Positions 15,690 through 24,851 of a DNA stretch of 64,000 nucleotides are shown piece after piece; the first letter of the stretch is position 1, and every line of letters begins with the position of its first letter. The DNA comes from Thermophilibacter immobilis. Lineage in GTDB: Bacteria > Actinomycetota > Coriobacteriia > Coriobacteriales > Atopobiaceae. The stretch covers positions 1,426,001 through 1,490,000 of the forward strand of contig NZ_CP063767.1 of NCBI RefSeq assembly GCF_015277515.1, in the 5' to 3' direction. Both the position numbers and the translations under genes were made by a program. A model generated the notes under the pieces. It searched no databases and was not told where the DNA came from. It was given only the letters and a program-made list of their open reading frames with translations.

Positions 15690-16511
15690 CTACGCGCCGG
15701 CGAGCTCGCGGGTGCGTGCGAGGGCGGCGTCGACGGCGGCGTACGATCCCTCGACGAGGGCGGGCTCGAGCGCGAAGAGGGCGGCTGCGGTGGTCCCGCC
15801 CGGAGACGTCACCCGCTCGAGGTAAGCGCGCGGGTGGACCCCCTCGTCCAGGAGCTGCTCGGCGCAGCCACGCATCGTGGTCTCCACGAGTTCGCGGCAG
15901 CCGGCAGCCGGCAGGCCGGCGCGCAGCCCGGCGCGCGTGAGGGCGTCCACAAACAGCGCGAAGAAGGCCGGCGCGCAGCCCACCGCGGCGCCGGCGACGT
16001 CGAGCTGGTCCTCGCGCATGACGCTCGCGGCCCCCAGGGCCAAGAAGAGCTCGCGGGCGAGCTCGACGTCGGCAGGCGTGGCCGTGGGGCCGGTAGCGAG
16101 CACCGTGGCGCCCGACCGCACCTGGACGGGCAGGTTGGGCATGGCGCGCACCAGGCGAGCACCGGGAAGCGCCGCCTCAAGGGCGGACAGGGGCACGCCG
16201 GCCGCGATGGAGATCACGAGCCTGCCCGCGCACGACGGCGCGACGGATGCCATCACCTGCGGCAGGACCTGCGGCTTGACCGCGAGCACCACCACGCCGG
16301 GCTCCTCGGCGAGAAGCTCCCCCTCGTCGGGAAACGTGCGGATGCCGAGCTCGGCCAGGGCGCGGCGGTGCTCCTGCCCGTGATCCGCGACGAGCACGCG
16401 CTCGGCCGCGAGCGAGCCCGACTCCACGAGGCCGCGCGCGATGGCGCCCCCCATGGAGCCTCCCCCGACGATGCCTGCGACCTGCGCGCCCAGCGCGCTC
16501 CTCTCGGTCAT
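15690..16511 (-). CDS. proC: Pyrroline-5-carboxylate reductase
   Basis: Last step of proline synthesis, reducing P5C with NAD(P)H. The 273-aa chain has the Rossmann glycine motif IVGGGSMGGAIARGL at the N-terminus, VVLAVKPQVLPQV, VRAMPNLPVQV and the C-terminal dimer-domain signature LRERVTSPGGTT-like ERVTSPGGTTAAAL. The ATG follows AGGGGGCGCC only nine bases after the sepF stop. Its position next to sepF, yggS and yggT is conserved in many Gram-positives even though it has no known division role. Confidence 0.95.
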   Translation of the reverse strand: MTERSALGAQVAGIVGGGSMGGAIARGLVESGSLAAERVLVADHGQEHRRALAELGIRTFPDEGELLAEEPGVVVLAVKPQVLPQVMASVAPSCAGRLVISIAAGVPLSALEAALPGARLVRAMPNLPVQVRSGATVLATGPTATPADVELARELFLALGAASVMREDQLDVAGAAVGCAPAFFALFVDALTRAGLRAGLPAAGCRELVETTMRGCAEQLLDEGVHPRAYLERVTSPGGTTAAALFALEPALVEGSYAAVDAALARTRELAGA

Positions 16512-16519
16512 GGCGCCCC

Positions 16520-17191
16520 CTAGCGGATAAGGTCGCCGTCGGCGACGAGCTTGTCGAGGTCGGACCGAGAGAGGTCGATGCCGGCCGGCAGCACCGCGAA
16601 GACGCGGTCGCCCAGCTCGCGCACCTCGCCGTTCAGGCCGAAGGACAGCCCGAAGCAGAAGTCGAGAATGCGCTTGGCCGTCTCGATGTTGGTGTTGCGG
16701 AACACGATGACGACCGGCTGGCTGGTGCGCACGCGGCGCACGACGGTCTGGACGTCGTCGTAGGAGACGGGCTTGAGCACGTAGGGGGGCAGCTGGCCCG
16801 AGCTCACGCGGGCAATGGTCTTGGGGCCCAGGTCTCCGGGCGTGGGAGCGCCGGAGCCGCCCAGGGGGGCGTCGTAGCTCGGAACGTACGGCTCGACCGG
16901 CGCGGGCTCCGCGTAGGTGCGCGGGGCGCGCGTCGCGCGGGGCTCGTAGTCGGTGGTCGCGGGACCCACTGGGCGCCCCGAGCGCGTGTAGACCGAGACG
17001 CTCTCGGCCTCGGGGCGCGGCGTGGTCCCCAGAAGGCGCGTGCTCGAGCCCGTGTCCCGGCGCCGCTCGCGCTGCTCGGGCGCGTAGTCGTCCCCGTCGC
17101 CCTCGTAGCCCTCTTCGTAGTAGTCGTCCTCGTAGTAGTTGTCATCCGCGTCCCCGTGGATGCGCTGCTTGAGAGAGTCGAGAAAGCCCAT
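16520..17191 (-). CDS. sepF: Cell-division protein SepF
   Basis: FtsZ membrane anchor, 223 aa. The N-terminal amphipathic membrane helix is MGFLDSLKQRIHG, followed by a very acidic, Tyr-rich linker (DADDNYYEDDYYEEGYEGD) and a disordered Pro/Arg part. The SepF core is at about 130-215: LKPVSYDDVQTVVRRVR, VVIVFRNTNIE and LDFCFGLSFGLNGEVREL. Strong ribosome site AAAGGAG. With ftsA missing from this cluster, SepF is probably the main FtsZ anchor, as in other actinobacteria. Confidence 0.93.
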   Translation of the reverse strand: MGFLDSLKQRIHGDADDNYYEDDYYEEGYEGDGDDYAPEQRERRRDTGSSTRLLGTTPRPEAESVSVYTRSGRPVGPATTDYEPRATRAPRTYAEPAPVEPYVPSYDAPLGGSGAPTPGDLGPKTIARVSSGQLPPYVLKPVSYDDVQTVVRRVRTSQPVVIVFRNTNIETAKRILDFCFGLSFGLNGEVRELGDRVFAVLPAGIDLSRSDLDKLVADGDLIR

Positions 17192-17239
17192 GGTCTTCTC
17201 CTTTTCTGTCGCGCGGCGGCTGCACGCGCAAACGTCGTC

Positions 17240-17968
17240 CTAATGCAGGCGATAGTCCTGGTCGAACACGCACCTACCCAGGCGGACGAGGGTAGAGCCC
17301 TCCTCCACCGCAATGCTGAAGTCGTCGCTCATGCCGCACGAGAGCACGTCGAGGGCGAGGCCCGTGCGCTCGCGCAGATCTTCGGCCAGCGCGCGCAGGC
17401 CCGAGAAGGTCCTGCGCGCGGCGGTGGCGTCATGCGCGGGCGCCATCGTCATGAGGCCGCGCACGCGAATGCCCGAAAGGCCCACGAGGCGCTCCGCGGA
17501 AGCGCGCAGCTCGTCGGGCGAGAAGCCCGACTTGGAGGCCTCCCCGGAGACGTTTGTCTCCAGGAGCACGTCCGTCGTGAGCCCGCGCGCCTCGCTGCGC
17601 GCGGAGACCGCGCGGGCGAGGTGCTCCGACGAGAGGGAGTGGACGAGCGTGGCGCGCCCAAGCACCTGGTTGATCTTGTTCTTCTGCAGGTTGCCGATCA
17701 TGTCGAAGCGCACGCCCGCCATCTCGGGCGTCGCCTGGGCGGCGTCGAGCTTGCGGACCAGCTCCTGGGGCCGGTTCTCGCCGAACGCGCGCCACCCGGC
17801 GCGCCACGCGGCGAGAACCTCCTCGAATCCGACGGTCTTGGAGACCGCCAGGGCACGGACCTCGGAGGCGTCGCGACCCGAGCGCCCGGCAGCCTGCGCG
17901 ATCAGCGCACCGATCTCCCGGTGCCGACGCAGGAGGAAGTCCTCGTACGTGTCCTCGCTCATGCTCAT
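17240..17968 (-). CDS. YggS/PLPBP-family PLP-homeostasis protein
   Basis: 242-aa PLP-binding TIM-barrel protein without known catalysis that buffers pyridoxal phosphate. The PLP lysine is in LAVSKTVGFEEVLAA (about residue 42). FGENRPQEL, FDMIGNLQKNKINQ, LLETNVSGEASKSGF and SCGMSDDFSIAVEEGSTLVRLG are all present. The ATG overlaps the pgeF stop by ATGA and has AGGAGGGGGAG upstream inside pgeF, so the two are translationally coupled. Family members often lie beside sepF. Confidence 0.93.
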   Translation of the reverse strand: MSMSEDTYEDFLLRRHREIGALIAQAAGRSGRDASEVRALAVSKTVGFEEVLAAWRAGWRAFGENRPQELVRKLDAAQATPEMAGVRFDMIGNLQKNKINQVLGRATLVHSLSSEHLARAVSARSEARGLTTDVLLETNVSGEASKSGFSPDELRASAERLVGLSGIRVRGLMTMAPAHDATAARRTFSGLRALAEDLRERTGLALDVLSCGMSDDFSIAVEEGSTLVRLGRCVFDQDYRLH

Positions 17969-18810
17969 TGAAACCGCTCCCCCTCCTCGACGCGCGCACC
18001 TGTGGGCCACGTCCACGGACGAGACCTCATGAGCGCGAGGGCCCCGTGACGTCCGCAGGCGCCGTCCTCCGACCGGTACGAGAAGAACCGGCCCGTGCTC
18101 GACGCCGTCGAGGCCGTGACCTCGGCCACCGCCTGCGCGCCCACGCCCGCCTCGGCGAGGGCCGCGCGCACGGCGCGAGAGAGGTCGAGGTGACGTCCCT
18201 GGCAGACGACGCCGCCAAACTCCGCAACGAAGCGCGCCGCGAGCTCGTCCGACACCTCGTAGTCACAGGCCCCCACGTGCGGTCCCACGTAGGCGAGAAG
18301 CTCCGAGGTCGCGCATCCGGCCTCGTTCGCGAGCGTGCGCGCCGCCGTGGCCGAGATGCGCGCGAGGGTCCCGCGCCAGCCCGAGTGCACGACGGCGAAG
18401 CCATGCGGGGCCACGAGGACCACGGGGACGCAGTCGGCGAAGCACAGGAGCGCCGGCACGTCCTCGGCCACGCAGACCACGGCGTCGGCTCCCGTCTCGG
18501 CCCCCTTTTGGGCGCGCGACACCTCGTCCGGGGCGCCCGAGCGCACGACGACCACCCGGTCGCCGTGGACCTGGTGAGGGCACACGAGGCGCGCGGCCAG
18601 ATCGGCCGCCCCCAGGGCCGCGAGGGCCCGACGGCGGTTCTCGGCCACGCAGGCGGGGTCGTCCCCGCAGCGCGAGCCCAGGTTGAGCGAGGCATAGGGG
18701 GTCGCGGAGACCCCGCCCGTGCGCTCGGTGAAGGCGAACGCGACCCCCTCTCCGGCGGTGTCAGAGAGCAGGGTCACGTCTCCCACGTGATATCTGTCCA
18801 GCGAGGGCAT
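17965..18810 (-). CDS. pgeF: PgeF/YfiH laccase-domain protein
   Basis: 281-aa multicopper-oxidase-fold protein. Members are reported as purine-nucleoside phosphorylase/adenosine deaminase or as peptidoglycan editing factor PgeF. Diagnostic blocks: FTERTGGVSATPYASLNLG, HQVHGDRVVVV, LLCFADCVPVVLV with the catalytic Cys, AVVHSGWRGTL with the His, and YVGPHVGACDYEV. It lies directly after ftsZ, the usual place in Gram-positives, which supports a link to cell-wall recycling. Confidence 0.9.
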   Translation of the reverse strand: MPSLDRYHVGDVTLLSDTAGEGVAFAFTERTGGVSATPYASLNLGSRCGDDPACVAENRRRALAALGAADLAARLVCPHQVHGDRVVVVRSGAPDEVSRAQKGAETGADAVVCVAEDVPALLCFADCVPVVLVAPHGFAVVHSGWRGTLARISATAARTLANEAGCATSELLAYVGPHVGACDYEVSDELAARFVAEFGGVVCQGRHLDLSRAVRAALAEAGVGAQAVAEVTASTASSTGRFFSYRSEDGACGRHGALALMRSRPWTWPTGARVEEGERFQ

Positions 18811-18812
18811 CG

Positions 18813-19949
18813 TTAGATGCGGCTGCGCTTCAGGAAGTCCGGGATGTCGAACTCCTTGTCGTTGGCCGAAGACGAGCTCGACGGGCGGCTTGCCGCGGCG
18901 GGAGCGGGGGCGTGCGTGGTGCGCTCGCGCGGCGAGGAGGACGGGCGGGCGGAGGGCATCGACATCGAGGGCAGCGTCTGCTGGACGTTGGAGTCGTTGA
19001 AGCCCGTGGCGATGACGGTCACGCGGACCTGGTCGCCCAGGGACTCGTCCACAACGGTGCCGAAGATGATGTTGGCCTCGGGGTCGACGTTTTTGGCCAC
19101 GAGGTCGGCGGCGTCGTTGATCTCCTGGATGCCGAGGTCCTTGTTGCCGGCGATGGAGAGAAGGACGCGCGTGGCGCCGTCGATGGAGCTCTCGAGCAGG
19201 CGGCTGGAGATGGCCTCCTCGGCGGCGTCGGTGGCGCGGTTGTCACCGGAGGCGGTCCCGATGCCCATCATGGCGGTGCCCGCGCCCTTCATGATGGTGC
19301 AGACGTCGGCGAAGTCGAGGTTGATGAGGCCGGGGACCGTGATGAGGTCCGTGATCCCCTGGGTGCCCTGGCACAAGACGTCGTCGGCCATGCGGAAGGC
19401 CTCGAGCATGGTGGTCTTCTTCTCGGAGAGGTCGAGCAGGCGGTCGTTGGGGATCACGATGAGCGTGTCGACGTTCTCGGACAGGGAGGAGATGCCGTCG
19501 GTGGCCGAGGTGTAGCGCTTGCGCCCCTCGAAGGTGAAGGGCTTGGTGACGACGCCGACAGTGAGGGCGCCCACGTCGTTCTTGGCGATGTCGGCCACGA
19601 CCGGGGCGGCGCCGGTGCCGGTGCCACCGCCCTCGCCCGCGGTGATGAAGACCATGTCGGAGCCGGCCAGCGCCGCCTTGAGCTCGTCGCGGGAGTCCTC
19701 GGCGGACTCCTTGCCCACCTCGGGGTTGGCGCCGGCACCCAGACCCTTGGTGATGTCGGTCCCGATGTGGACCTTGATGTCGGCGTCGGAGATCGCCAGC
19801 GCCTGGGCGTCGGTGTTCACGGCGACGAACTCGACGCCGCGAATCCCCTCCTCGATCATGCGGTTCACGGCGTTGGTTCCGCCGCCACCCACGCCCACGA
19901 CCTTGATCACGGCGAGGTAGTTACTGAGCGTGTCGGTGTCCTTGATCAT
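18813..19949 (-). CDS. ftsZ: Cell-division GTPase FtsZ
   Basis: Bacterial tubulin that forms the Z ring, 378 aa. The GTP-binding motif is [19 protein letters not shown] (about residue 105). [17 protein letters not shown] at the N-terminus and the synergy-loop region [20 protein letters not shown] are intact. After a Ser/Pro/Ala linker the conserved C-terminal peptide [15 protein letters not shown] is present, the docking site for SepF. The ATG at 19947-19949 has GAGGAGG five to six bases upstream; in-frame codons further upstream lie in the ftsQ-ftsZ gap and are not family-like. Confidence 0.97.
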   Translation of the reverse strand: MIKDTDTLSNYLAVIKVVGVGGGGTNAVNRMIEEGIRGVEFVAVNTDAQALAISDADIKVHIGTDITKGLGAGANPEVGKESAEDSRDELKAALAGSDMVFITAGEGGGTGTGAAPVVADIAKNDVGALTVGVVTKPFTFEGRKRYTSATDGISSLSENVDTLIVIPNDRLLDLSEKKTTMLEAFRMADDVLCQGTQGITDLITVPGLINLDFADVCTIMKGAGTAMMGIGTASGDNRATDAAEEAISSRLLESSIDGATRVLLSIAGNKDLGIQEINDAADLVAKNVDPEANIIFGTVVDESLGDQVRVTVIATGFNDSNVQQTLPSMSMPSARPSSSPRERTTHAPAPAAASRPSSSSSANDKEFDIPDFLKRSRI

Positions 19950-20037
19950 CGTGTCCTCCTCGTTGGGACCCTCTCGCAACTCTGCATGCGCTTGCATCTC
20001 TTTCATGCCAGACCTTGACGCGGCGCTGGCAGAAACC

Positions 20038-20075
20038 CTAAAGCTCAAGTTAAGCTCAACGCTTTAGATAAAGCG
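20038..20075 (-). promoter_or_regulatory. Nested repeats upstream of ftsZ
   Basis: In the 239-bp gap between ftsQ and ftsZ, CTAAAGC and GCTTTAG (20038-20044, 20061-20067) flank two direct repeats AGCTCAA(G/C). The right end forms a perfect hairpin CGCTTTAGATAAAGCG (20060-20075). A TTGACG lies further upstream on the minus strand without a clear partner. It may be an operator for a separate ftsZ promoter or an mRNA hairpin; the palindromic structure is what is seen. Confidence 0.4.
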
Positions 20076-20188
20076 ACGTATCTTGGCACACTTGAGGGTC
20101 CCCCGTCAAACCGTGTGGAGCAATCATGGAATCACCACGTCAGGAGCCCTACCGCTCACCTGCGAGAAGAGACCGAGAAGAAGGACGG

Positions 20189-21292
20189 CTACGCCGCGTC
20201 GCCCGTGGCGGCCTCCCCGCTGCCGGCCTGGACGTTGTCGGACTCGACGGTGCGCACGGCGGGGTTCGACACCACGCGGACGTTGAGGTACAGCAGGTTG
20301 TCGGGGTACTTCTCGAGGTAGCGCAAGACGACCTGCTCCTTCGTGGAGATGTCCGTGGCCGATCCCAGGAGCACCTCGACGCCGTTTTTGAGGGTGCACG
20401 AGACGCTGTCGGGCGAGGGGGCCGCGTAGCTCACGACCTGCGCGGAGAAGTCTGCCGAGAAGCCCTCGCGGAAGGCCTGGACGGCCGTCAGCACTTCGTC
20501 GGTCGCCTGCGCCCCCGACTCGGGGTCAACCGTGGCGGGGACGTCGGTCACCAGGAGGCACCCCTCGGAGGTCGCCATGCCGAGGGCGACGTCGTCGAGC
20601 GACTGGCCCTCGACGGTCTGGATCTTTGCGGGCTCGATCCACACCCCCGCGTCCCCGAGGTACCAGGCGAGCGAACCGGAGCTCATCACCACGAGCATGT
20701 CGACGTCCTGCTCGGTGATGGTCATCTTGAGGGTCGAGGGGAAGGCGCGCTCGAAGCTCACCGAGGCGACCCAGGGGTTGCGCCTGAGGTCGGCCTCGAG
20801 AGCGGAGGTGTCCACGTTGAGCAGGGTCGAGCCCGCGGGCACCTGCACGAGCTTCTGGATGTCCTCCTGCGACACGTGCTCGGTCGGCTCGACCTCCACC
20901 TGCGCGATCGCGAACGCCGACGAGCCGCGGAGCACGAAGAAGGCGACGAGGCCCACCAGGGCGAGCGCCGCAAGGCCTGCGGCCACCAGGGCCACGACCC
21001 GCATGGCCTGCGCGCGCTGATAGCGCTGGCGTCGCTCGCGCCCGGGCGCGGGACGAGCGCTCGACACGGGCCCCGAGGCGGCGCGATCCAAGAAGGCGGG
21101 ACGCGTGCCCGCGTGCGGCGCCATGGAGCCGAGCGGGCGGGCGGCCTTGGGGGCGCGGGAGCCTCCCGCGGAGCGCGGGGGCCTCGCTCGGGGCGCGCGG
21201 GACGTCTTCGCCGTGCGCGACGTGCGCGACGAGCCCGCCTTCGCGGGGGACTTCTGACGCGGCGTCGGCCGCCTTGACTCGCTTCTCGCCAT
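20189..21292 (-). CDS. ftsQ: Cell-division protein FtsQ/DivIB
   Basis: 367-aa bitopic divisome protein. A long basic, Pro/Arg/Ser-rich cytoplasmic tail (residues 1-95) precedes one membrane segment (about 97-122, VVALVAAGLAALALVGLVAFFV). The POTRA domain then starts AIAQVEVEPTEHVSQEDI, and the beta domain includes NPWVASVSFERAFPSTLKM. The end is an extracytoplasmic acidic tail. The ATG at 21290-21292 is the first family-like start; the murB stop is eight bases upstream. Confidence 0.88.
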   Translation of the reverse strand: MARSESRRPTPRQKSPAKAGSSRTSRTAKTSRAPRARPPRSAGGSRAPKAARPLGSMAPHAGTRPAFLDRAASGPVSSARPAPGRERRQRYQRAQAMRVVALVAAGLAALALVGLVAFFVLRGSSAFAIAQVEVEPTEHVSQEDIQKLVQVPAGSTLLNVDTSALEADLRRNPWVASVSFERAFPSTLKMTITEQDVDMLVVMSSGSLAWYLGDAGVWIEPAKIQTVEGQSLDDVALGMATSEGCLLVTDVPATVDPESGAQATDEVLTAVQAFREGFSADFSAQVVSYAAPSPDSVSCTLKNGVEVLLGSATDISTKEQVVLRYLEKYPDNLLYLNVRVVSNPAVRTVESDNVQAGSGEAATGDAA

Positions 21293-21300
21293 GGGTCCCC

Positions 21301-22215
21301 CTACGCGCCGAAGCCGAGGAGCTTGACCGCGCAGGAGAGGTCCACCCCGCAGCGCTCCCAGACGCTGTCGTGGACGCGGCCCATGACGGCCACGACGTCG
21401 GCGGCCGTGGCGCCCCCCCGGTTGAGGATGAAGTTGGGGTTCTCGCCGGAGAGCTGCGCGCCCCCCACCGCAAGGCCCCCGAGCCCGCAGGACTCGATCA
21501 GCAGGGCGACGGAGCGCTCGGGAGGGTCGCGAAAGACCGCCCCCGCGCTCGGGGCGCCGAGCGGCTGCGTCTCGCGTCTGCGGCGCAGGCGCGACTCCAT
21601 GTCCCGGGCGATGTCTGCCTGCGCCGTGCGCTCGAGCGCGAAGGTCGCCTCGAGGACGATCTCCGAGGTGGGAAGCGAGGTGGAGCGCTGCCCCCACTCG
21701 ACGTCGGATCCCGCGTAGCGGTGCAGGCCCTTCCCCGGGCGCAGGACCACAAGGTCGCGGACGCGCGCCCCGAGCCCCTCGCGGCGGTCCCCCGCGTTCA
21801 TCGAGACGGCGCCGCCCAGCGTGCCGGGGATGCCGGCACAGCACGCGAGCCCCGCCACAGACGCCTTGAGCGCCTCGTTGACCACCTTGGAGAGCACGAC
21901 GCCCGCCCCGGCGGTGATGGTCGCGTCCTCGCCCACGGCGAGGCGCGCGAACTCCTTGTCCAGCACGATCACGCATCCGTCGTAGCCTCGGTCTGCGACG
22001 AGCAGGTTGGAGCCCTTCCCCACGATGACCCAGGCCACGCCCTCCTGCTCCAGAACGGCAAGGGTGCGCGCGAGCGCGGCGTAGCCGTGCGCGACGACGA
22101 GAAGGGCGGCGGGGCCGCCGATGCGATAGGTGGTCCTGCGCGCGAGGCTCTCCGCGCGCAGGACGTCCGCGTCGACGGCACCCGACAGGCTCATGTAGGC
22201 GTTGAAGACGCTCAC
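21301..22215 (-). CDS. murB: UDP-N-acetylenolpyruvoylglucosamine reductase
   Basis: FAD enzyme that makes UDP-MurNAc, 304 aa. It has the FAD-binding sequence GKGSNLLVADRGYDG (about 70-84), CCAGIPGTLGGAVSMNAG (about 126-143) and the C-terminal SAGAVFRDPPE-type catalytic loop followed by EN PNFILNRGGATAADV-like text. The ATG overlaps the murC stop by four bases (ATGA type), so translation is coupled. Lacks the long insert of E. coli-type enzymes, so type II. Confidence 0.95.
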   Translation of the reverse strand: MSVFNAYMSLSGAVDADVLRAESLARRTTYRIGGPAALLVVAHGYAALARTLAVLEQEGVAWVIVGKGSNLLVADRGYDGCVIVLDKEFARLAVGEDATITAGAGVVLSKVVNEALKASVAGLACCAGIPGTLGGAVSMNAGDRREGLGARVRDLVVLRPGKGLHRYAGSDVEWGQRSTSLPTSEIVLEATFALERTAQADIARDMESRLRRRRETQPLGAPSAGAVFRDPPERSVALLIESCGLGGLAVGGAQLSGENPNFILNRGGATAADVVAVMGRVHDSVWERCGVDLSCAVKLLGFGA

Positions 22216-23627
22216 GCGCGCTGCCCGCCCTCTCGCGCGCGCATCGCGGCGATAAACGACGGGCCGATCGAGGTCACGTCACCCGCCCCCTGCGTAATGA
22301 GCAGGTCGCCGGGACGGACGAGCTCGCAGAGGTCGTCGATGAGCTGGCGGCGATTGGGCACGTAGGCCACGTTGTCCACGTGGCCGTGCGCGAGAACCGA
22401 CTGGGCGACCGTCTTGCCCGACACGCCGGGGATGGGTAGCTCGCCGGCCGAGAAGACGTCCATGACGCGCAGGACGTCGGCATGGTCGAAGGCGCGGCCG
22501 AACTGGTCGGCGAGAGCCTGGGTGCGGCTGTAGCGATGGGGCTGGAAGACGCAGACCACGCGCTCGAAGGAGAGGTCGGCAGCGGCCCCCAGGGTGGCCG
22601 CGATCTCGGTGGGGTGGTGTCCGTAGTCGTCGACGACGGTCACGCCCGCCACGTTGCCCACGTGCGTGAAGCGGCGGCGGGCGCCCTTGAACTGGCTGAG
22701 CGCGGCCGCGGCGGCCGCGGGGTCGAGGCCGAGCACGTCGGCCACCGCGACGGCCGCCGTCGCGTTGGCCATGTTGTGACGGCCGGGGTTGGCGTGAATG
22801 GTCACGTGGACGGGCCCCCGCGCGCCCGGCAGGCGCACCGAGAGGTTGGACTCGAGGCCATGGTGGGAGTCCTCGGGCACGCACACGTAGTCGCAGGACT
22901 CGTCGAAGCCGTAGCTCACCGTGCGCCTGCCCGTCGAGCGGGCGAGCTCGACCACCCGCGCGCTGTCGCCGTTGGCCACCACCGTGCCCCTCTCGCCCAC
23001 GAGGCCCATGAACGTGCAGAAGGTCTTCTCGAGGTTGGCGAGGGTGCCGTAGTGGTCGAGGTGGTCCGCCTCGATGTTGGTGACCACGACCACGCTCGGG
23101 TTGAGGTAGAGGAAGGACCCGTCGGACTCGTCGGCCTCGCAGACGAAGTGCTCGCCGGAGCCGTTCCTTCCGTTGGTGTCGTAGCCCTCCACGATGCCTC
23201 CGATGAGGAAGGACGGGTCGAGCCCCAGGCGGTCGAGCATCGTGGCGACCATGGAGGACGTGGTGGTCTTGCCGTGCGTGCCGGCCACCGCCACGGTGCG
23301 GGCGGTGCCCGAGAGCCATGACAGCATCTTGGCGCGCGGCCAGATGGGGATGCCCAGCTCGCGGGCGCGCATGACCTCGGGATTGGACTCGGGGATGGCG
23401 GTGGAGGTGACCACGACCTGGGGGGCCACCTCGTCGATCGTGGCGGCCTCGTGACCCACGCGCACGTCCACGCCGGCACGCTCGAGCTCGCGGACGTAGT
23501 GGGAGCTCTTGAGGTCCGAGCCCGTCACCTTGCAGCCCCGCTCGTGGAGCACGAGGGCGATGCCGCTCATGCCGGCGCCCCCGATGCCGATGAAGTGGGC
23601 GCTTGCGATGTGGGTCTGCTCGGACAT
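22212..23627 (-). CDS. murC: UDP-N-acetylmuramate-L-alanine ligase
   Basis: First Mur ligase, adding L-Ala to UDP-MurNAc, 471 aa. The Rossmann start is AHFIGIGGAGMSGIALVL, the P-loop VAVAGTHGKTTTSSMVATML (about 105-124), plus CEADESDGSFL, NIEADHLDHYG and VVDDYGHHPTEIAATL. The ATG at 23625-23627 is preceded by GGAAGGTAG; longer upstream frames overlap murG and are not homologous. Lies between murG and murB in the operon. Confidence 0.96.
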   Translation of the reverse strand: MSEQTHIASAHFIGIGGAGMSGIALVLHERGCKVTGSDLKSSHYVRELERAGVDVRVGHEAATIDEVAPQVVVTSTAIPESNPEVMRARELGIPIWPRAKMLSWLSGTARTVAVAGTHGKTTTSSMVATMLDRLGLDPSFLIGGIVEGYDTNGRNGSGEHFVCEADESDGSFLYLNPSVVVVTNIEADHLDHYGTLANLEKTFCTFMGLVGERGTVVANGDSARVVELARSTGRRTVSYGFDESCDYVCVPEDSHHGLESNLSVRLPGARGPVHVTIHANPGRHNMANATAAVAVADVLGLDPAAAAAALSQFKGARRRFTHVGNVAGVTVVDDYGHHPTEIAATLGAAADLSFERVVCVFQPHRYSRTQALADQFGRAFDHADVLRVMDVFSAGELPIPGVSGKTVAQSVLAHGHVDNVAYVPNRRQLIDDLCELVRPGDLLITQGAGDVTSIGPSFIAAMRAREGGQRA

Positions 23628-23691
23628 GGGTCTACCTTCCGTCTGCTCTTTTCCGTGCGCGACCCGGTTCGGGCGCGCAGACTGTTCCACT

Positions 23692-24840
23692 TTAGCCCAT
23701 GCCCACGGTCTCGTCCGCGCGCGCGACGCTCTCCACGCGGTCTGCGAGGGCGGACGCGGCGCGGTCCTGGCCCAGGCCGGCAGCCGCCGAGCGCATCCTC
23801 GCGCGACGGGCGGGGTCGTCGACGAGGCCGAGAAGCGCCTCGGGGAAGGCGGGCTCATCGAGCTGGTCGTCGGAGACGAGTAGCGCCGCGCCCGCGTCCA
23901 CGAGGTAGCGCGCGTTGGTGGTCTGGTGGTCGGCCGTCGCGTGGGGGTACGGCACGAGCACGCTCGGCGCGGCCGTGGCGGCGATCTCCGCGATCGAGGA
24001 CGCCCCGGCGCGCGAGACCACGAGGTCGGCGGCCGCGAGCGCGTCCCCCATGTTGGAGACGTAGGGCGCCACGCGCCAGCGGAGCTGCTCGACGGGGGAA
24101 AGCGCGAGCGCGGCGACGGTGCGGTCGAAGTCGTCGGCGCCCGTGGAGTGCACGATCACGAGCTCCTCGCGCGCGAGGAGCTCGCCCTTGAGGCGGCTGA
24201 TCGCCTCGTTGACGTGGCGGGCGCCGAGCGAGCCGCCAGAGACGACGAGCATCTCCTGATCCTCGGGGACCCCAAAGACCGCACGCCCGGAGGCGCGGGT
24301 CGCCGACACGACGCTGCGGCGCACGGGGTTGCCCGTCAGCACGACCGACTCGGGGGCGAGCCCCGCGTGCTCGAAGGCCACGTGCGCGGCGGGCACCGAG
24401 ATGCACACGGCGGCGGCGTGAGACGCGAGCGCCTTGTTAGCGAGCCCCGGCACGGAGTTCTGCTCGTGCAGGACGTACGGGACGCCCGCGGAGCGGCAGC
24501 AGGCGAGAAGGGCCATCTCGACGTAGGCGCCAAAGCCCACGGCCACGTCGGGGGCGCCCTCGTCGGCGAAGCGCCGGCGCATCTGGCGCTCGGCGCGGCG
24601 CATCTGCACGAGAGAGGTCGCGAGCGTCCACGGGCGGGAGCGATCGAAGCCCGAGACCACGATGGGCACGAGCTCGAAGCCGGCCTCGGGGACGAGGCGG
24701 CCCTCGAGCTTGGCCGTCTGCCCGTAGAACCTCACGTGATGACCGCGCTCCCTGAGCTCCTCGGCGAGCGCGAGCGCCGGGTTGATGTGGCCCGCCGTGC
24801 CGCCGGCCGCGATCGCGACCTCGAGGGTCCCCTCGCCCAT
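23692..24840 (-). CDS. murG: UDP-GlcNAc:lipid I transferase MurG
   Basis: GT28-family peripheral membrane enzyme that converts lipid I to lipid II, 382 aa. The glycine loops are AAGGTAGHINPALALAEEL at the N-terminus and GFGAYVEMALL; HEQNSVPGLANKAL and the UDP-GlcNAc-binding C-terminal blocks VSGGSLGARHVNEAI, VVSRAGASSIAE and VPYPHATADHQTTNA follow. ATG at 24838-24840 has AGAGGAGACACC; a second ATG at 24853-24855 lies inside the ftsW end and is less likely. Confidence 0.96.
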   Translation of the reverse strand: MGEGTLEVAIAAGGTAGHINPALALAEELRERGHHVRFYGQTAKLEGRLVPEAGFELVPIVVSGFDRSRPWTLATSLVQMRRAERQMRRRFADEGAPDVAVGFGAYVEMALLACCRSAGVPYVLHEQNSVPGLANKALASHAAAVCISVPAAHVAFEHAGLAPESVVLTGNPVRRSVVSATRASGRAVFGVPEDQEMLVVSGGSLGARHVNEAISRLKGELLAREELVIVHSTGADDFDRTVAALALSPVEQLRWRVAPYVSNMGDALAAADLVVSRAGASSIAEIAATAAPSVLVPYPHATADHQTTNARYLVDAGAALLVSDDQLDEPAFPEALLGLVDDPARRARMRSAAAGLGQDRAASALADRVESVARADETVGMG

Positions 24841-24851
24841 GGTGTCTCCTC

